64,000 nt of DNA from Candidatus Phytoplasma solani (GCF_041729705.1 NZ_CP103788.1:682001-746000); one strand, 5' to 3'. Counted from the first letter of the stretch, positions 17,585 to 27,790 are shown. Notes: a model not told the origin generated them from the letters alone. Translations and numbers: made by a program.

Positions 17585-20341
17585 ATGAATAAAAAAGAAG
17601 AACTTTTACAAATAAGTTATCTTAACAAAGATGAAGTAGTTAAGCATTTAGACACAAGTGTTTTAGGGCTTACTAATGAACAAGTTTTAGAAAGACAAGA
17701 AAAACACGGAAAAAACATCATCAAACAAAGTAAATCTTTTAATTTTTGGAAACAATTTACCAAACAATTCACCTCTATTATGGCAATTTTATTATGGATA
17801 GCCGCTGCTTTGGCTTTTTTTCTTGGACAAGAACACCATCCAATAGGAATAGCTATTATTTTAGTCATTGTAATTAATGGAGTTTTTTCTTTTTCGCAAG
17901 AATATAAAGCAGATAAGATGTTATCTTCTTTAGGAAATATGATTCCAAAAAAAGTCCAAGTCTATCGAGGGCAAAAAATTGAAATGATGGATGTCACCGA
18001 ATTAACCATCGGTGATGTTATCTTTTTAGAAACCGGCAGTCAAGTTCCGGTAGATGCACGCATCATTAAAGCGAATAGTTTTTTTGTTGACAATTCAATG
18101 TTATCAGGCGAAACTATTCCTTTAAACAGAAGTGAATTGGCAAATACCAATAATAATTGTTCGATTGCTGAAATCCCTAATTTAATTTATGCAGGGACAA
18201 CAGTGACCCAAGGTAGTTGTTTTGCAGTTGTTTATGCAATTGGTAACAACACTCAAATCGGTGAAGTCTCTGACTTAGCTTCAAATATCGACAAAGGCAA
18301 AAGCATTTTAGATCAAGAAATGCATCACATAGTTAAAAAAGTAAGCATTATGGCTACTTGTGCAGCTATTTTTGTTTTTATAATTTATTGGTGGAAAAAA
18401 GATTTTGCTTCTGGAGAAGCTTTTAAAGCCTCCCTTATTTTTGCAGTTGGGATGTTAGTTGCTAATATTCCTGAAGGACTTTTACCAACAGTTAACTTAA
18501 GCTTAGCAATCGGTTCGCAAAGAATGGCTCAACAAAATGCTTTAGTAAAAAAAATTGCCTCTTTAGAAACTTTAAGCTCTACTACTGTCATTTGCACAGA
18601 TAAAACAGGCACGTTAACCCAAAATCAATTAACAGTTCGAAAAATTTTAACCCCCGATAGTTTATTCAAATTTAATGGTTCTGGTTATAATGACCAAGCT
18701 AAATTTCAAATCTCAGAAGAAAATGTTGCTTATCAAAAGGGAATTGAAAAATTTTTAATTGCCTCTGTTTTATGTTCGGAAGCTAAATTAGTACCTCAAG
18801 AAAACAACCCTCATCAATTTGAATTAATTGGTAATCCGACCGAAGGATCTTTATTGATAGCTGCTAAAAAATACGGTTATAATTTAGACACCATCAAAAA
18901 AAATATCGAAATTTTACAATTAAACCCTTTTACCTCTGAACGTAAAAAAATGAGTGTTTTAATTAAAAATAATCATCAAAAACCATATGACACTAATGCA
19001 AAATATTTATTAGTTAAAGGAGCTCCTAACATTGTTTTAGAACAATGTAGTATGCAATACAAATTCCAAAAAGTAAGTCCTTTAAAAACACACGAAAAAG
19101 ACTCTTTTTTAAAACAAAATGATCATTTTGCCAGCCAAGGTTACCGCGTGCTAGCTTTAGCTTACAAAAAAATCGAGCAAAATCAACCTTTAGAAGAGGA
19201 TATGGTTTTCTTAGGTTTTGCTGTTAATTATGACCCACCAAGAGACGAAGTTAAAGAAGCTGTTAGCAATTTAACCAAAGCCGGACTCAAAATTACAATT
19301 ATTACAGGTGATTATGGTTTAACTGCTGCTGCTATCGGTAAACAAATAGGAATTATTAAAGATGAATTTATTGGTTTAGATGGTTTTGAAGTAGAAAAAA
19401 TGTCTGATGTTGAATTGCAAGAAGTTTTAAAAACCCAAAAACCAGTCGTCTTTTCACGTACTACTCCAAAACATAAATTAAAAATCGTTCAAGCTTATCG
19501 TGCAAATGGCGAAATTGTTGGTGTCACAGGTGATGGTGTCAACGATATTTTAGCCTTAAAAGCTGCTCACATAGGAATTGCAATGGGTAAAGCTGGGACT
19601 GATGTTGCTCGTAATACTGCTGATATGATTTTATTAGATGATAACTTTGCAACCATTGCCAAAGCGGTCTTAGAAGGTCGTTGCATCTATGAAAATATCA
19701 AGAAATTTATGACTTATGTTTTTGCCTCCAACATTCCTCAAATGTTTCCTTTTATCGCGATGATTTTTTTAGATGTCAAAAACTCTTATTTACCGGTTTT
19801 ACAAATTTTAGCCATTGATCTATTGACTGACTTAATTCCTGCCATCGCTTTAGGAGCAGAACAAACAGATAGTAGTTTGCTGAGTCAAAAACCACGTAAC
19901 ACCAAAGACCACTTGATGGATGGCAAAGTGTTGCGAAGAAGTTATGGTTTTTTAGGCATCGTCGAAGGATTACTTTCTTTAGGTTTGTTTTATTACTTTT
20001 ACCAAAATACACCAGAAAATTTCACTTTTGCTTCTACAATGGCTTTCGGAGCAGTTATTTTTGCTCAAGTAGGCAACGCCTTTGCTTGTCGTTCCAACAA
20101 ACTTTACTTTTGGAAAAAATTAACCAAACCGAATAAAATTTTATATTACGGCATTGTAATTGAAATCTTATTCTTTATTTTAATTACTAAAGTTGGATTT
20201 TTTCAAAATATTTTTGAAACAAAAGATATCGAACCACAACAGTATCTATGGTTATTGTTATGTCCTTTCGTGTTATTATTGTTTGATACACTTTGGAAAA
20301 AAACATTTAGTGACAAACCAAAAACACATTCGATATCATAA
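17585..20341 (+). CDS. P2C-like cation-transporting P-type ATPase
   Basis: 918-residue ion pump. Seen: an N-terminal cation-ATPase domain; actuator motif LSGETIP; PEGLLPTVNLSLAIGSQRMA in the fourth membrane span; phosphorylation motif DKTGTLT with Asp at residue 339; nucleotide domain with KGAP; hinge TGDGVND; and six C-terminal spans. The stretch from VANIPEGLL to LVKKIASLETL resembles Na,K/H,K-ATPase alpha subunits more than MgtA or PacL pumps, so Na+/K+-type exchange is inferred. No beta subunit is visible. Such an ATPase is thought to energise membranes in phytoplasmas lacking F-type ATP synthase (known for the group). It is a single-gene unit with its own promoter and terminator. Confidence 0.9.
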   Translation: MNKKEELLQISYLNKDEVVKHLDTSVLGLTNEQVLERQEKHGKNIIKQSKSFNFWKQFTKQFTSIMAILLWIAAALAFFLGQEHHPIGIAIILVIVINGVFSFSQEYKADKMLSSLGNMIPKKVQVYRGQKIEMMDVTELTIGDVIFLETGSQVPVDARIIKANSFFVDNSMLSGETIPLNRSELANTNNNCSIAEIPNLIYAGTTVTQGSCFAVVYAIGNNTQIGEVSDLASNIDKGKSILDQEMHHIVKKVSIMATCAAIFVFIIYWWKKDFASGEAFKASLIFAVGMLVANIPEGLLPTVNLSLAIGSQRMAQQNALVKKIASLETLSSTTVICTDKTGTLTQNQLTVRKILTPDSLFKFNGSGYNDQAKFQISEENVAYQKGIEKFLIASVLCSEAKLVPQENNPHQFELIGNPTEGSLLIAAKKYGYNLDTIKKNIEILQLNPFTSERKKMSVLIKNNHQKPYDTNAKYLLVKGAPNIVLEQCSMQYKFQKVSPLKTHEKDSFLKQNDHFASQGYRVLALAYKKIEQNQPLEEDMVFLGFAVNYDPPRDEVKEAVSNLTKAGLKITIITGDYGLTAAAIGKQIGIIKDEFIGLDGFEVEKMSDVELQEVLKTQKPVVFSRTTPKHKLKIVQAYRANGEIVGVTGDGVNDILALKAAHIGIAMGKAGTDVARNTADMILLDDNFATIAKAVLEGRCIYENIKKFMTYVFASNIPQMFPFIAMIFLDVKNSYLPVLQILAIDLLTDLIPAIALGAEQTDSSLLSQKPRNTKDHLMDGKVLRRSYGFLGIVEGLLSLGLFYYFYQNTPENFTFASTMAFGAVIFAQVGNAFACRSNKLYFWKKLTKPNKILYYGIVIEILFFILITKVGFFQNIFETKDIEPQQYLWLLLCPFVLLLFDTLWKKTFSDKPKTHSIS

Positions 20342-20378
20342 GTTTAAACAACATCGATTAACCCAAAAAATACAAGAT

Positions 20379-20409
20379 AAAGACTCTACTAATTAGAGTC
20401 TTTTTTTGT
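20379..20409 (+). terminator. Terminator of the P-type ATPase gene
   Basis: AGACTCT (20381-20387) pairs with AGAGTCT (20395-20401), followed by a T run. Confidence 0.85.
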
Positions 20410-20493
20410 TTAAAACAAACTAACTGGTTTTTATCTTTTTCTCCTCTTTTCTTACCTTCCAATCACTTGACTTTACCAAAAAGACTTTTTATA

Positions 20494-20502
20494 TGCTATA
20501 AT
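20494..20502 (+). promoter_or_regulatory. Extended -10 promoter before the signal peptidase gene
   Basis: TGCTATAAT forms an extended -10 element. A TTGACT lies about 24 bases further up, too far for a normal -35. A six-codon frame (ATG ACC GAA TTA TTA TGG TAA) overlaps the downstream start codon and may couple translation. Confidence 0.5.
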
Positions 20503-20558
20503 TAACTTGTAAACTAGCAAAGACTTACAATTTTAGAAAGAGAAATGACCGAATTATT

Positions 20559-21266
20559 ATGGTAATTATTCAACAAAATATCAAAAAGCAAAAACCACCC
20601 AGAAACCTTTTTAGGAATTGCAAAAAAGCAACATTTATCATTTTAGATGTCATCCTTTTGTATTTATTTATCTTTTCTTTAGGTAATGTATTATTTCCTA
20701 AACGTTGTGCCAACTTTTTAGGTTTAGCTGGTTTCCCGGTTGCTTCCAATAGTATGACACCTTTTATTTATGGTGAAGATGGCAAGATCGGTGATTTTAT
20801 CTTTATTACAGGAGTCTGGGATCCATCCAATTTAAAACCCGTTGGTGGTTTTGATCAAAAAGAAAATCCAACAAGCAAACCACAAAGCATGGAAGAAAAA
20901 CAAAAAGAAAAATATGACCCTAATAAAGGCGATATTATAGTTTTTGAAAACCCCCATTATCCAAATCAAAAACAACCAAATACTCCTCGCTTTATTATCC
21001 ATAGAGTTGTTTATAATAATACAGAAAAAGGGCGTATTGGCACTTGGGGAGACAACAATAACAGCCAATTAGATTGTGAAAAAGAAATCCCTTATGACAA
21101 AGTTGTAGGTAAATTTATCTTCAAGGATCGTTACATCATTCCAGGAATCAAAAAATTCATAACTTTTATAATTGATTTTATTATAAAAAATCCAATCTAT
21201 TCTTCCTTAGGGATCACTTATTTAGTAATCATGTTTTGGTTATTACGTATGATTAGAAAAACATAG
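20559..21266 (+). CDS. sipW: Signal peptidase I, Ser-His (SipW/Sec11-like) type
   Basis: 235-residue membrane protease that removes signal peptides from Sec-exported proteins. Seen: an N-terminal span (about 24-46); catalytic Ser65 in SNSMTP; KGDIIVFENP; FIIHRVVYNN with His148 where bacterial LepB has Lys; TWGDNNNSQLD with the late Asp; and a C-terminal span (about 205-230). The Ser-His arrangement and C-terminal anchor match family S26B (SipW, eukaryotic and archaeal enzymes). A charged insertion of about 50 residues (90-140) lies between box B and the His box. This enzyme is likely to process the surface proteins and the secreted protein in this window. Confidence 0.85.
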   Translation: MVIIQQNIKKQKPPRNLFRNCKKATFIILDVILLYLFIFSLGNVLFPKRCANFLGLAGFPVASNSMTPFIYGEDGKIGDFIFITGVWDPSNLKPVGGFDQKENPTSKPQSMEEKQKEKYDPNKGDIIVFENPHYPNQKQPNTPRFIIHRVVYNNTEKGRIGTWGDNNNSQLDCEKEIPYDKVVGKFIFKDRYIIPGIKKFITFIIDFIIKNPIYSSLGITYLVIMFWLLRMIRKT

Positions 21267-21285
21267 AAATAAGAACAATAAATCC

Positions 21286-21927
21286 ATGTGGCAAAAAATT
21301 ATCATCTCACAAAAAAATGAATTATATTTTCAAAAAATAAACCAATTTTTGCAAACAGCCAAACAAAAACACCAAATTATCTATCCTAAGTCAAAAGATA
21401 TTTTTGCAGCCTTTAAATTAACTCCTTTTGAAAAAGTCAAAGCCGTCATTTTAGGACAAGATCCTTATCACAAACCTAAGCAAGCTCACGGTTTATCTTT
21501 TAGCGTCCAAGGTAAAAAAAGACCACCTAGTCTTAATAATATTTTACAAGAATTAAAAAATGACCTCAACTTAGAAAGCAAAAGTAATAATTTAACCCCT
21601 TGGGCTTTGGAAGGAGTTTTGATGTTAAACGCTATTTTAACTGTGCAACAAAATCAACCCTTAAGTCATCAGAATATCGGTTGGCAAAAGTTTACTCAAC
21701 ATATTTTTCAAGTTTTACAAACAAAAAAAAATATCGTTTATCTTTTGTGGGGTAAATTTGCCCAAACTTATCAAAAATATATCATACCAGAAAATAATTA
21801 CATTATCACAAGCCCTCATCCTTCGCCTTTTTCGGCTTATCGTGGTTTTTTTGGTTCCAAACCTTTTTCTAAAACTAATATTTATCTTAAAACTAACAAC
21901 ATTTCAACTATCAACTGGCAGCTTTAA
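21286..21927 (+). CDS. ung: Uracil-DNA glycosylase, family 1
   Basis: 213-residue base-excision repair enzyme removing uracil from DNA. Seen: the water-activating loop GQDPYHKPKQAHGLSFSV, with Asp and the Tyr that excludes thymine; LLWGKFAQ; and the DNA-intercalation loop SPHPSPFSAYRGFFGSKPFSKTN. Length is normal. It begins 20 bases after the signal peptidase gene and precedes dut. Pairing ung with dut makes sense, since both keep uracil out of a very AT-rich genome. Confidence 0.96.
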   Translation: MWQKIIISQKNELYFQKINQFLQTAKQKHQIIYPKSKDIFAAFKLTPFEKVKAVILGQDPYHKPKQAHGLSFSVQGKKRPPSLNNILQELKNDLNLESKSNNLTPWALEGVLMLNAILTVQQNQPLSHQNIGWQKFTQHIFQVLQTKKNIVYLLWGKFAQTYQKYIIPENNYIITSPHPSPFSAYRGFFGSKPFSKTNIYLKTNNISTINWQL

Positions 21928-21970
21928 TTTTTTTTCTCAAAACAATCTTCTAAGAAAGGAAAGGTTTTTT

Positions 21971-22432
21971 ATGAACCACATACAGCGTTTTTTTGCTAAA
22001 GTCACCACTTATCAAAACCAAAATATCAATTTGCCCCAAAGACAAACAAAAACAAGTGCCGGATACGACTTAGAAGCAGCTCAAAACATAGATATTCCAC
22101 CGCAAACAATCAAATTAGTTCCAACCGGTATTAAAGCTTTTTTTGCACCAAATGAAGTCTTATTGATTTATGCTAGGTCTTCTTTGTCCTTGAAAAAACA
22201 ATTAATGCTCGCTAATGGCGTAGGAGTAATTGACAGCGATTATTATAACAACCCACAAAATGAAGGTCATATTTTTATCCCTTTATATAATTTTTCTTCC
22301 CAAACAGTTACAATTACCAAAGGAGAAAGGATTGCTCAAGGGATATTTCAAACTTTTAATTTAAGCACTGAAGAACAAAAAGAACCTTCTTTTGTAAGAC
22401 AAGGTGGTTTTGGAAGCACAACTAAAATATGA
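21971..22432 (+). CDS. dut: dUTP diphosphatase
   Basis: 153 residues. It hydrolyses dUTP to dUMP, feeding ThyA and preventing uracil incorporation. Trimeric dUTPase motifs are seen: SAGYDLEAA (1), YARSSLSLKKQLMLANGVGVIDSDYYN (2 and 3 fused), KGERIAQGIF (4) and a C-terminal RQGGFGSTT (5, glycine-rich). The start is ATG at 21971 behind AAGAAAGGAAAGG; a longer in-frame extension overlapping ung is not used. Motif 3 lacks the usual Tyr-x-Gly-x-I order but has IDSDYYN, as in the family with longer loops. Confidence 0.92.
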   Translation: MNHIQRFFAKVTTYQNQNINLPQRQTKTSAGYDLEAAQNIDIPPQTIKLVPTGIKAFFAPNEVLLIYARSSLSLKKQLMLANGVGVIDSDYYNNPQNEGHIFIPLYNFSSQTVTITKGERIAQGIFQTFNLSTEEQKEPSFVRQGGFGSTTKI

Positions 22433-22461
22433 TAATTTACCCCCTCAAAAGCAAAAAACCA

Positions 22462-22490
22462 TTACCAAACGCTTTTAAATATGCTAAAAT
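22462..22490 (+). promoter_or_regulatory. Promoter of the rpsB operon
   Basis: TTACCA (22462-22467), a 17-nt spacer and extended -10 TGCTAAAAT (22482-22490) head a 230-nt leader. The leader holds a short GGTTTTTGCAACC hairpin near 22630. Confidence 0.6.
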
Positions 22491-22716
22491 AGTTTAGGTA
22501 AATGTTATCTTTTGATTATTTTTATTGTTTTTTTATTTACTTTAACTTGTTTTCTTGTAGAAAAACAAATGAAAAAGAAAAAATAATTAAATTACGATAT
22601 TCTGATATTCAATTTTTTTAAAATTTTTAGGTTTTTGCAACCTCAAAAAAAATAAATAAAAAAAATCAACATTTTAAATAATGTATTAAAAAAAGAAAAA
22701 GGAGTTATTAATAAAT

Positions 22717-23535
22717 ATGGCAGTAGTTACAATGAAACAATTATTAGAATCAGGAGTGCATTTTGGTCATGCCACTAGAAAATGGAATCCAAAAATGAAA
22801 AATTATATTTTCACTTCCCGAAACGGCATTCACATCATTGACCTTAAAAAAACCTCAGATCAAATTGAGGTCGCTTATAAAGAATTATTAAAAATCATTA
22901 ACGAAGGCGGAAAGATGTTGTTTTTAGGCACTAAAAAACAAATCCAAACAGCTATCCGAGAAGAATCACAACGTTGTGGACAATATTACGTTGACCACCG
23001 CTGGTTAGGAGGAACTTTAACTAACTTTAACACTATTTTGAAACGCATCAACTTACTTCACTCCTTACACAAGCAAGAAGAAGATGGCATTTGGCAAAAG
23101 TTACCCAAAAAAGAAGTAGTGCAATTAAAAAGAAAAAGAGAAAAATTAGAAAAATTTTTGGGCGGAATTAAAAATATGAAAGAATTACCAAAAGGTCTTT
23201 TTGTTATCGACCCAGAAAAAGAAAAAAACGCCGTCGCCGAAGCTCGTAAATTAAATATTAAAGTTTTTGGAATTGTAGATACTAATTGTAACCCTGATTT
23301 AGTAGATTATATTATCCCTGCTAATGATGATGCTATTAGAGGAGTTAAGTTAATTACTTGGGTCATCGCTAATGCTTGTGTTGAAGGAAGTGGTGGAGTG
23401 GCTGAAAAAGCTGATCAATTTGACGCTAAAAACGTTTTAAAACCACAACCTACTTATCAACAAAAACGCAGACCTCATCAAGAAAACCCAAGAAAAACGA
23501 CTTTTAATCCAGGGAAAAAAATAAACAACAATTAA
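22717..23535 (+). CDS. rpsB: 30S ribosomal protein S2
   Basis: 272 residues. S2 binds late to the small subunit near S1 and the 16S platform. Seen: [27 protein letters not shown], the S2 signature 1; [19 protein letters not shown]; and [17 protein letters not shown], signature 2. The last 35 residues are a basic tail rich in Q, P, N and K, slightly longer than in most bacteria. It heads the conserved rpsB-tsf-pyrH-frr row. ATG follows AAAGGAG. Confidence 0.97.
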   Translation: MAVVTMKQLLESGVHFGHATRKWNPKMKNYIFTSRNGIHIIDLKKTSDQIEVAYKELLKIINEGGKMLFLGTKKQIQTAIREESQRCGQYYVDHRWLGGTLTNFNTILKRINLLHSLHKQEEDGIWQKLPKKEVVQLKRKREKLEKFLGGIKNMKELPKGLFVIDPEKEKNAVAEARKLNIKVFGIVDTNCNPDLVDYIIPANDDAIRGVKLITWVIANACVEGSGGVAEKADQFDAKNVLKPQPTYQQKRRPHQENPRKTTFNPGKKINNN

Positions 23536-23579
23536 CAATTTGCAAACAGTAAAAATTTTAGAAAGAGATGTTTAAAAAA

Positions 23580-24413
23580 ATGAAAATTACAGCAGACATG
23601 ATTAAAGAATTAAGACAACAAACTCACGCTGGTATGGTTGCATGCAAACAAGCATTAGAACAAACAGAAGGAAACTTACAAAAAGCAATTATTTTTTTAA
23701 GAGAAAAAGGCATTATTAAAGCGGCGCAAAAACAAGGTCGTGTTGCTTCAGAAGGCTTAACAAACATTGTATACGCCGAAAATAATGCTTTTTTATATGA
23801 ATTAAACTCAGAAACAGATTTTGTTGCCAAAAATGAACATTTTCAACAATTAGTTTCTATCTTAGGAGAAGTGATTCTCAAAAATAAATTACAAACTGTC
23901 GAAGAAGTTTTAAACTCCACTTATCAAAATAAAAAAATCAAAGATTTATTATTAGAAAAAACTACTATTTTAGGTGAAAATATCACTCTTAAACGAATTT
24001 TAAAGGTGACTAAAAAAAAAGAAGAAATTTTTGGCATTTACAAACATCAAGGCGGACGTATTGGCGTTTTGGTAGTCTTAAAAAACAATCATCCTTTAGT
24101 GGCTGAAGATATTGCAATGCATATCGCTGCTTTTAACCCTAAATTTTTAACTCCCGAAAAAGTTAATCTGTCATTTTTAAGCACAGAAAAAAGCATCTTA
24201 AAAAAACAAACCGAACAACAACTTTTAGAAGCCAAAAAACCTTTACATATATTAGATAAAATAGTAGAAAATCGTTTAAACAAAATGTTAAAAGAAATTT
24301 GCTTATCAGAACAACCTTTTGTTAAAAATTCTAATCAAACAGTTAAAAATTATCTTCAAACCAATAACACAGATGTAGTTGCTTATTTTCATTGGTCAAT
24401 CACTAATCAATAA
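23580..24413 (+). CDS. tsf: Elongation factor Ts
   Basis: 277 residues. It is the nucleotide exchange factor for EF-Tu. Seen: N-terminal UBA-like domain [38 protein letters not shown]; core [14 protein letters not shown], which contacts EF-Tu; and the second core subdomain [14 protein letters not shown] at 23580 gives the usual MKIT start. An ATG at 23568 lies right against AGAAAGAG and would add four residues; the choice is uncertain. It follows rpsB by 44 bp. Confidence 0.96.
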   Translation: MKITADMIKELRQQTHAGMVACKQALEQTEGNLQKAIIFLREKGIIKAAQKQGRVASEGLTNIVYAENNAFLYELNSETDFVAKNEHFQQLVSILGEVILKNKLQTVEEVLNSTYQNKKIKDLLLEKTTILGENITLKRILKVTKKKEEIFGIYKHQGGRIGVLVVLKNNHPLVAEDIAMHIAAFNPKFLTPEKVNLSFLSTEKSILKKQTEQQLLEAKKPLHILDKIVENRLNKMLKEICLSEQPFVKNSNQTVKNYLQTNNTDVVAYFHWSITNQ

Positions 24414-24480
24414 TTTTTTTTTTAAACCAAAAAATCTAACTGGCGAATTATCCCTAAATATCAACAAAAAAGGTTAAAAA

Positions 24481-25197
24481 ATGTATAAAAAAATTCTTTT
24501 AAAATTAAGCGGTGAATCTCTCAAAGGAAATACTTCATATGGCATTGACCCCATCACTATTAAAAAAATTGCTTTAGAAATTAAAGAAATTAGCGACTTA
24601 GGCGTCCAAATTGCAATTATAGTAGGGGCAGGCAACCTTTGGCGCGGACGCATCGGTGAAGAACTAGGCATGGATCGTTCGCAAGCTGATTATATGGGGA
24701 TGTTAGGAACTATCATGAATTCTTTAGCTTTACAAGATGCTTTAGAAAAAACACAAACTATTACACGTGTCATGACAGCTTTTCCTGTGACAACAGTGGC
24801 AGAACCTTATATTCGTCGAAAAGCTATTCGTCATTTAGAAAAAGGTAGAGTAGTCATTTTAGCCGCTGGCGCTGGTTCGCCTTATTTTTCAACTGATACC
24901 GCAGCCGCTTTAAGAGCAGCTGAATTACATGTTAATGTCATTTTGATGGCAAAAAACAACATTGAAGGGGTTTATAATAAAGACCCGAAAAAACATGATG
25001 ATGCTGTTTTGTTAAAAAAAATTAAGCACGAGCAAATTTTATCGCAAAGATTGGCTGTAATGGATATTACAGCTGCCGCCTCTTGTTTGGACAATAATAT
25101 CGATATTTTAGTTTTTAACATGCTTGAACCCGGCAACATTAAAAAAGCTGTTTTACAAAAAACAATTGGTACTATTATCAGTTCAAAAGGAGAGTAA
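24481..25197 (+). CDS. pyrH: UMP kinase
   Basis: 238-residue hexameric kinase converting UMP to UDP. Seen: [13 protein letters not shown] at the N-terminus; [33 protein letters not shown], the signature; [19 protein letters not shown]; and [16 protein letters not shown]. Family members are distinct from eukaryotic UMP/CMP kinases. The gene lies between tsf and frr; the stop is 2 bases before the frr start, implying translational coupling. Confidence 0.97.
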   Translation: MYKKILLKLSGESLKGNTSYGIDPITIKKIALEIKEISDLGVQIAIIVGAGNLWRGRIGEELGMDRSQADYMGMLGTIMNSLALQDALEKTQTITRVMTAFPVTTVAEPYIRRKAIRHLEKGRVVILAAGAGSPYFSTDTAAALRAAELHVNVILMAKNNIEGVYNKDPKKHDDAVLLKKIKHEQILSQRLAVMDITAAASCLDNNIDILVFNMLEPGNIKKAVLQKTIGTIISSKGE

Positions 25198-25199
25198 AA

Positions 25200-25754
25200 A
25201 TGGATCAACTTGCCAAAGAAATAATTTTATTAACCGAAAAAAAAATGTCTCAAGCGCGAGAGATAATGTTAAAAAATTTTAGTGATATCAGAACTGGTTG
25301 TGCTAATCCTAATATTTTAAATAAAATAAATATTAGTTATTATGGTACTATAACTCCTTTAAATACATTATCTTCTATTAGTGTTTCTGGAGGCAACCAA
25401 TTAAACATTAGTCCTTATGAAAAAACTTTAATCCCTGCCATCAAAAAAGCCATTTTAGCCTCTGATTTAGGGATTACTCCTGAAACTGATGGAGTTGTTT
25501 TAAGGCTTAATTTTCCTAAACCGACAGAAGAAAGAAGAAAAGCCTTAACCAAAGAAGTAAACATCATAGCTGAACAAACCAAAGTAATAATGAGAAATAT
25601 TCGTCGAGAAAGTAATGATAAAATTAAAAAAATTGCCCTTACTAAAGATTTAGAAACTCTACATTTAAGTAAAATCCAAACTTTAACCGATAAAAATATT
25701 AAAATGGTTGAAAACGAAACCACTAACAAAAACAAAGAACTATTGAAAGCTTAA
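25200..25754 (+). CDS. frr: Ribosome recycling factor
   Basis: 184 residues. With EF-G it splits post-termination ribosomes. Seen: a long helical hairpin with [17 protein letters not shown] (the usual R-T-G-R-A is R-T-G-C-A here); [16 protein letters not shown]; the hinge [37 protein letters not shown]; and the C-terminal basic helix [10 protein letters not shown]. The start overlaps the pyrH ribosome region, with GGAGAG upstream. Length is standard. Confidence 0.96.
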   Translation: MDQLAKEIILLTEKKMSQAREIMLKNFSDIRTGCANPNILNKINISYYGTITPLNTLSSISVSGGNQLNISPYEKTLIPAIKKAILASDLGITPETDGVVLRLNFPKPTEERRKALTKEVNIIAEQTKVIMRNIRRESNDKIKKIALTKDLETLHLSKIQTLTDKNIKMVENETTNKNKELLKA

Positions 25755-25791
25755 TTTTGAAAAAATATTTTAACCTAATGGAGGTTTTTTT

Positions 25792-26700
25792 ATGATAAAA
25801 AAGAGAATAATGACAAGTTTTGCCTTGGTGTTATTCTCTTTTTTCTTTTACTTTTGTTGTCTTTATAAACCTAATGAAATTACAATATTATTTTTCATAG
25901 CTTTCACAATCAAAGCTAGTCAAGAAATGTTAATTATTTTTAACCAAGAAAAAAGAAAAAAAGACTCACGCAAACATTTTTTAATCATCTTCTTAACTGT
26001 ATTATTTTTTCTTAGTGTGTTTATCTTTTTGTATAATACTTACCCATTTCTGGACAAAAAGGAATTTTCATTCAATTTATTCAATTTATTCAATTTATTC
26101 AATTTATTCGATTTGAAAAAATATCATTTTTTTTTACTGTTGTTGCCTTTGATGTTGCTATTACTATCTTTTGTGTTTTTGCCTACTTGGAACACTGCCG
26201 ATCTAGGGAAAACTTTGTTGATTATGTTTTATATCGGTATTAGTATGGCTTGTCTTTTAACTTTAATCTTATTACCTGGCCGTTATCTCTTTTTTTTTGT
26301 TTTAATAGTGGTCTTAACTGATTCATGTGCTTTTTTGGCTCGCTTTAAAAATTTTTTACCTTTTCTAAATTTAGGTCCGTTAGTGCCTCATTTGAGTCCA
26401 CAAAAAACGAAAAAAGGAGCAATTTTAGGAACTTTTGGTTCTGTAATAATCACTACTTGTCTTTTTGTCTCATTTAATGATAACCAGATTAATTCTTTCC
26501 CTTTATTCATTTTTTTTGCTTTTTTAATTTCTATTATTTCGCAAATCAGTGATTTATTGGCTTCTAAATTCAAAAGAGAATTTCAGATTAAAGATTTTGG
26601 CAACATTTTTCCTGGTCATGGAGGAATGTTAGATCGCTTTGATTCTTGGTTATTAACTGCCTTTTTCGCACTTTTTTGCTTTCATTTTCCATTCTTATAA
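25792..26700 (+). CDS. cdsA: Phosphatidate cytidylyltransferase (CdsA)
   Basis: 302-residue multi-span membrane enzyme forming CDP-diacylglycerol for phospholipids. The C-terminal CdsA signature is seen: SQISDLLASKFKREFQIKDFGNIFPGHGGMLDRFDS. LTDSCAFLARF earlier matches the metal-site region. About eight hydrophobic spans are present. The loop/span near residues 94-106 contains a tandem FNL repeat from four 9-bp units, an oddity for a housekeeping enzyme. It follows frr by 37 bp, behind AATGGAGG, as in other Firmicutes-like operons. Confidence 0.92.
   Translation: MIKKRIMTSFALVLFSFFFYFCCLYKPNEITILFFIAFTIKASQEMLIIFNQEKRKKDSRKHFLIIFLTVLFFLSVFIFLYNTYPFLDKKEFSFNLFNLFNLFNLFDLKKYHFFLLLLPLMLLLLSFVFLPTWNTADLGKTLLIMFYIGISMACLLTLILLPGRYLFFFVLIVVLTDSCAFLARFKNFLPFLNLGPLVPHLSPQKTKKGAILGTFGSVIITTCLFVSFNDNQINSFPLFIFFAFLISIISQISDLLASKFKREFQIKDFGNIFPGHGGMLDRFDSWLLTAFFALFCFHFPFL
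26071..26106 (+). repeat. 9-bp tandem repeat inside cdsA
   Basis: Four perfect TTCAATTTA units are followed by one degenerate unit, encoding FNLFNLFNLFNLFDL. Confidence 0.9.
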
Positions 26701-26752
26701 GTTTTTGGATTGTAATTTCTTAATTTAATATTACACTTTTTCACTTAAAATG

Positions 26753-26775
26753 TGGTATAATTCTATGTGATATAA
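26753..26775 (+). promoter_or_regulatory. Promoter elements before tpiA
   Basis: An extended -10 TGGTATAAT ends at 26761, and a second TATAAT lies at about 26770-26775. No strong -35 was found. The tpiA start lies about 130 bases downstream. Confidence 0.5.
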
Positions 26776-26901
26776 TTTTATTTTTAAAATTAAGAGATAT
26801 TGTCATTATTTTTTTGTTTTCTTCATCCTTTCAATAATAAAAAAAGATTTTTTTGTACTAATTTAATTTTTTGACAAAAGAAAATTAAAAGGAGTTGTTT
26901 T

Positions 26902-27726
26902 ATGAAACATCAACAAAGAATTAAAGTTATCGCCTGTAATTGGAAAATGTATAAAAATAAACCTGAAGCTCTAAATTTTATTAAAAAAGTTAATTTTTTC
27001 GTTCCCAACCCGAAAGAAGTAGAAACTATTATTTTTGCTCAAAGTACTTTATTAGATCTTTTAGTCCAAAACCAAGGTAATAACCTTAAAATTGGGGCTC
27101 AAAATATGTTTTATGAAGACGAAGGAGCTTTTACAGGTGAAATTTCACCTCTTAATTTGAGGTCTTTCGGAATCAATTATGTTTTGTTAGGACACAGCGA
27201 AAGAAGAAGTCTTTTTGGCGAAACAGATCAATTAGTTAATTTGAAACTATTAAAAGCTCTTCAACACAATTTAACTCCTATTTTGTGTTTAGGTGAAACT
27301 TTAGAAACTAAAGAAAACAACAAAACCCAAATCTTCTTAGAACAACAACTAACCAACACCTTAAAAGAGGTTTGTAGTCAAGCTTTAGAAAAAACCATTA
27401 TTGCCTACGAACCTGTTTGGGCAATCGGCACCGGTAAAACCGCAACCCCACAAGATGCCAATTTCACCATTAAACAAATCAGAAATAAAATTGCTACCCT
27501 ATATTCTCCTCAAACAGCAGAAAAAGTAAGAATTCTTTATGGTGGTTCTGTTTCTTGCGATAACGTGAAATCTATTTTAGAACAAAGTGCTATTGATGGT
27601 GTTTTAGTAGGAAAAGCCGCTTTACAAATTGAAAATTTTTTATTTTTCACCCAAACTGCTACTGACCTCATTCCAGCTGATGCCAAAAAGACTTACGAAA
27701 AAGATGATTGTTTATTTTGTCGTTAA
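26902..27726 (+). CDS. tpiA: Triosephosphate isomerase
   Basis: 274 residues. It interconverts DHAP and glyceraldehyde 3-phosphate. Seen: CNWKMYK with catalytic Lys; LLGHSERR with His; [19 protein letters not shown] with catalytic Glu and loop 6; and ILYGGSV with [11 protein letters not shown]. About 20 extra residues at the C-terminus end in CLFC, beyond the normal TIM length. It heads the tpiA-(HAD)-fba-pgk-gapA group. ATG follows AAAGGAG. Confidence 0.97.
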   Translation: MKHQQRIKVIACNWKMYKNKPEALNFIKKVNFFVPNPKEVETIIFAQSTLLDLLVQNQGNNLKIGAQNMFYEDEGAFTGEISPLNLRSFGINYVLLGHSERRSLFGETDQLVNLKLLKALQHNLTPILCLGETLETKENNKTQIFLEQQLTNTLKEVCSQALEKTIIAYEPVWAIGTGKTATPQDANFTIKQIRNKIATLYSPQTAEKVRILYGGSVSCDNVKSILEQSAIDGVLVGKAALQIENFLFFTQTATDLIPADAKKTYEKDDCLFCR

Positions 27727-27790
27727 TCATAATTACATTAACTTATTTAAACTATTTACTTTAAAACAAATATCATAAGGAGTTTTTTTA

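Noticed and set aside
21758-21970. N-terminal extension of dut overlapping ung
   Set aside because: Extension has no family similarity, and a strong ribosome site stands right before the ATG at 21971.
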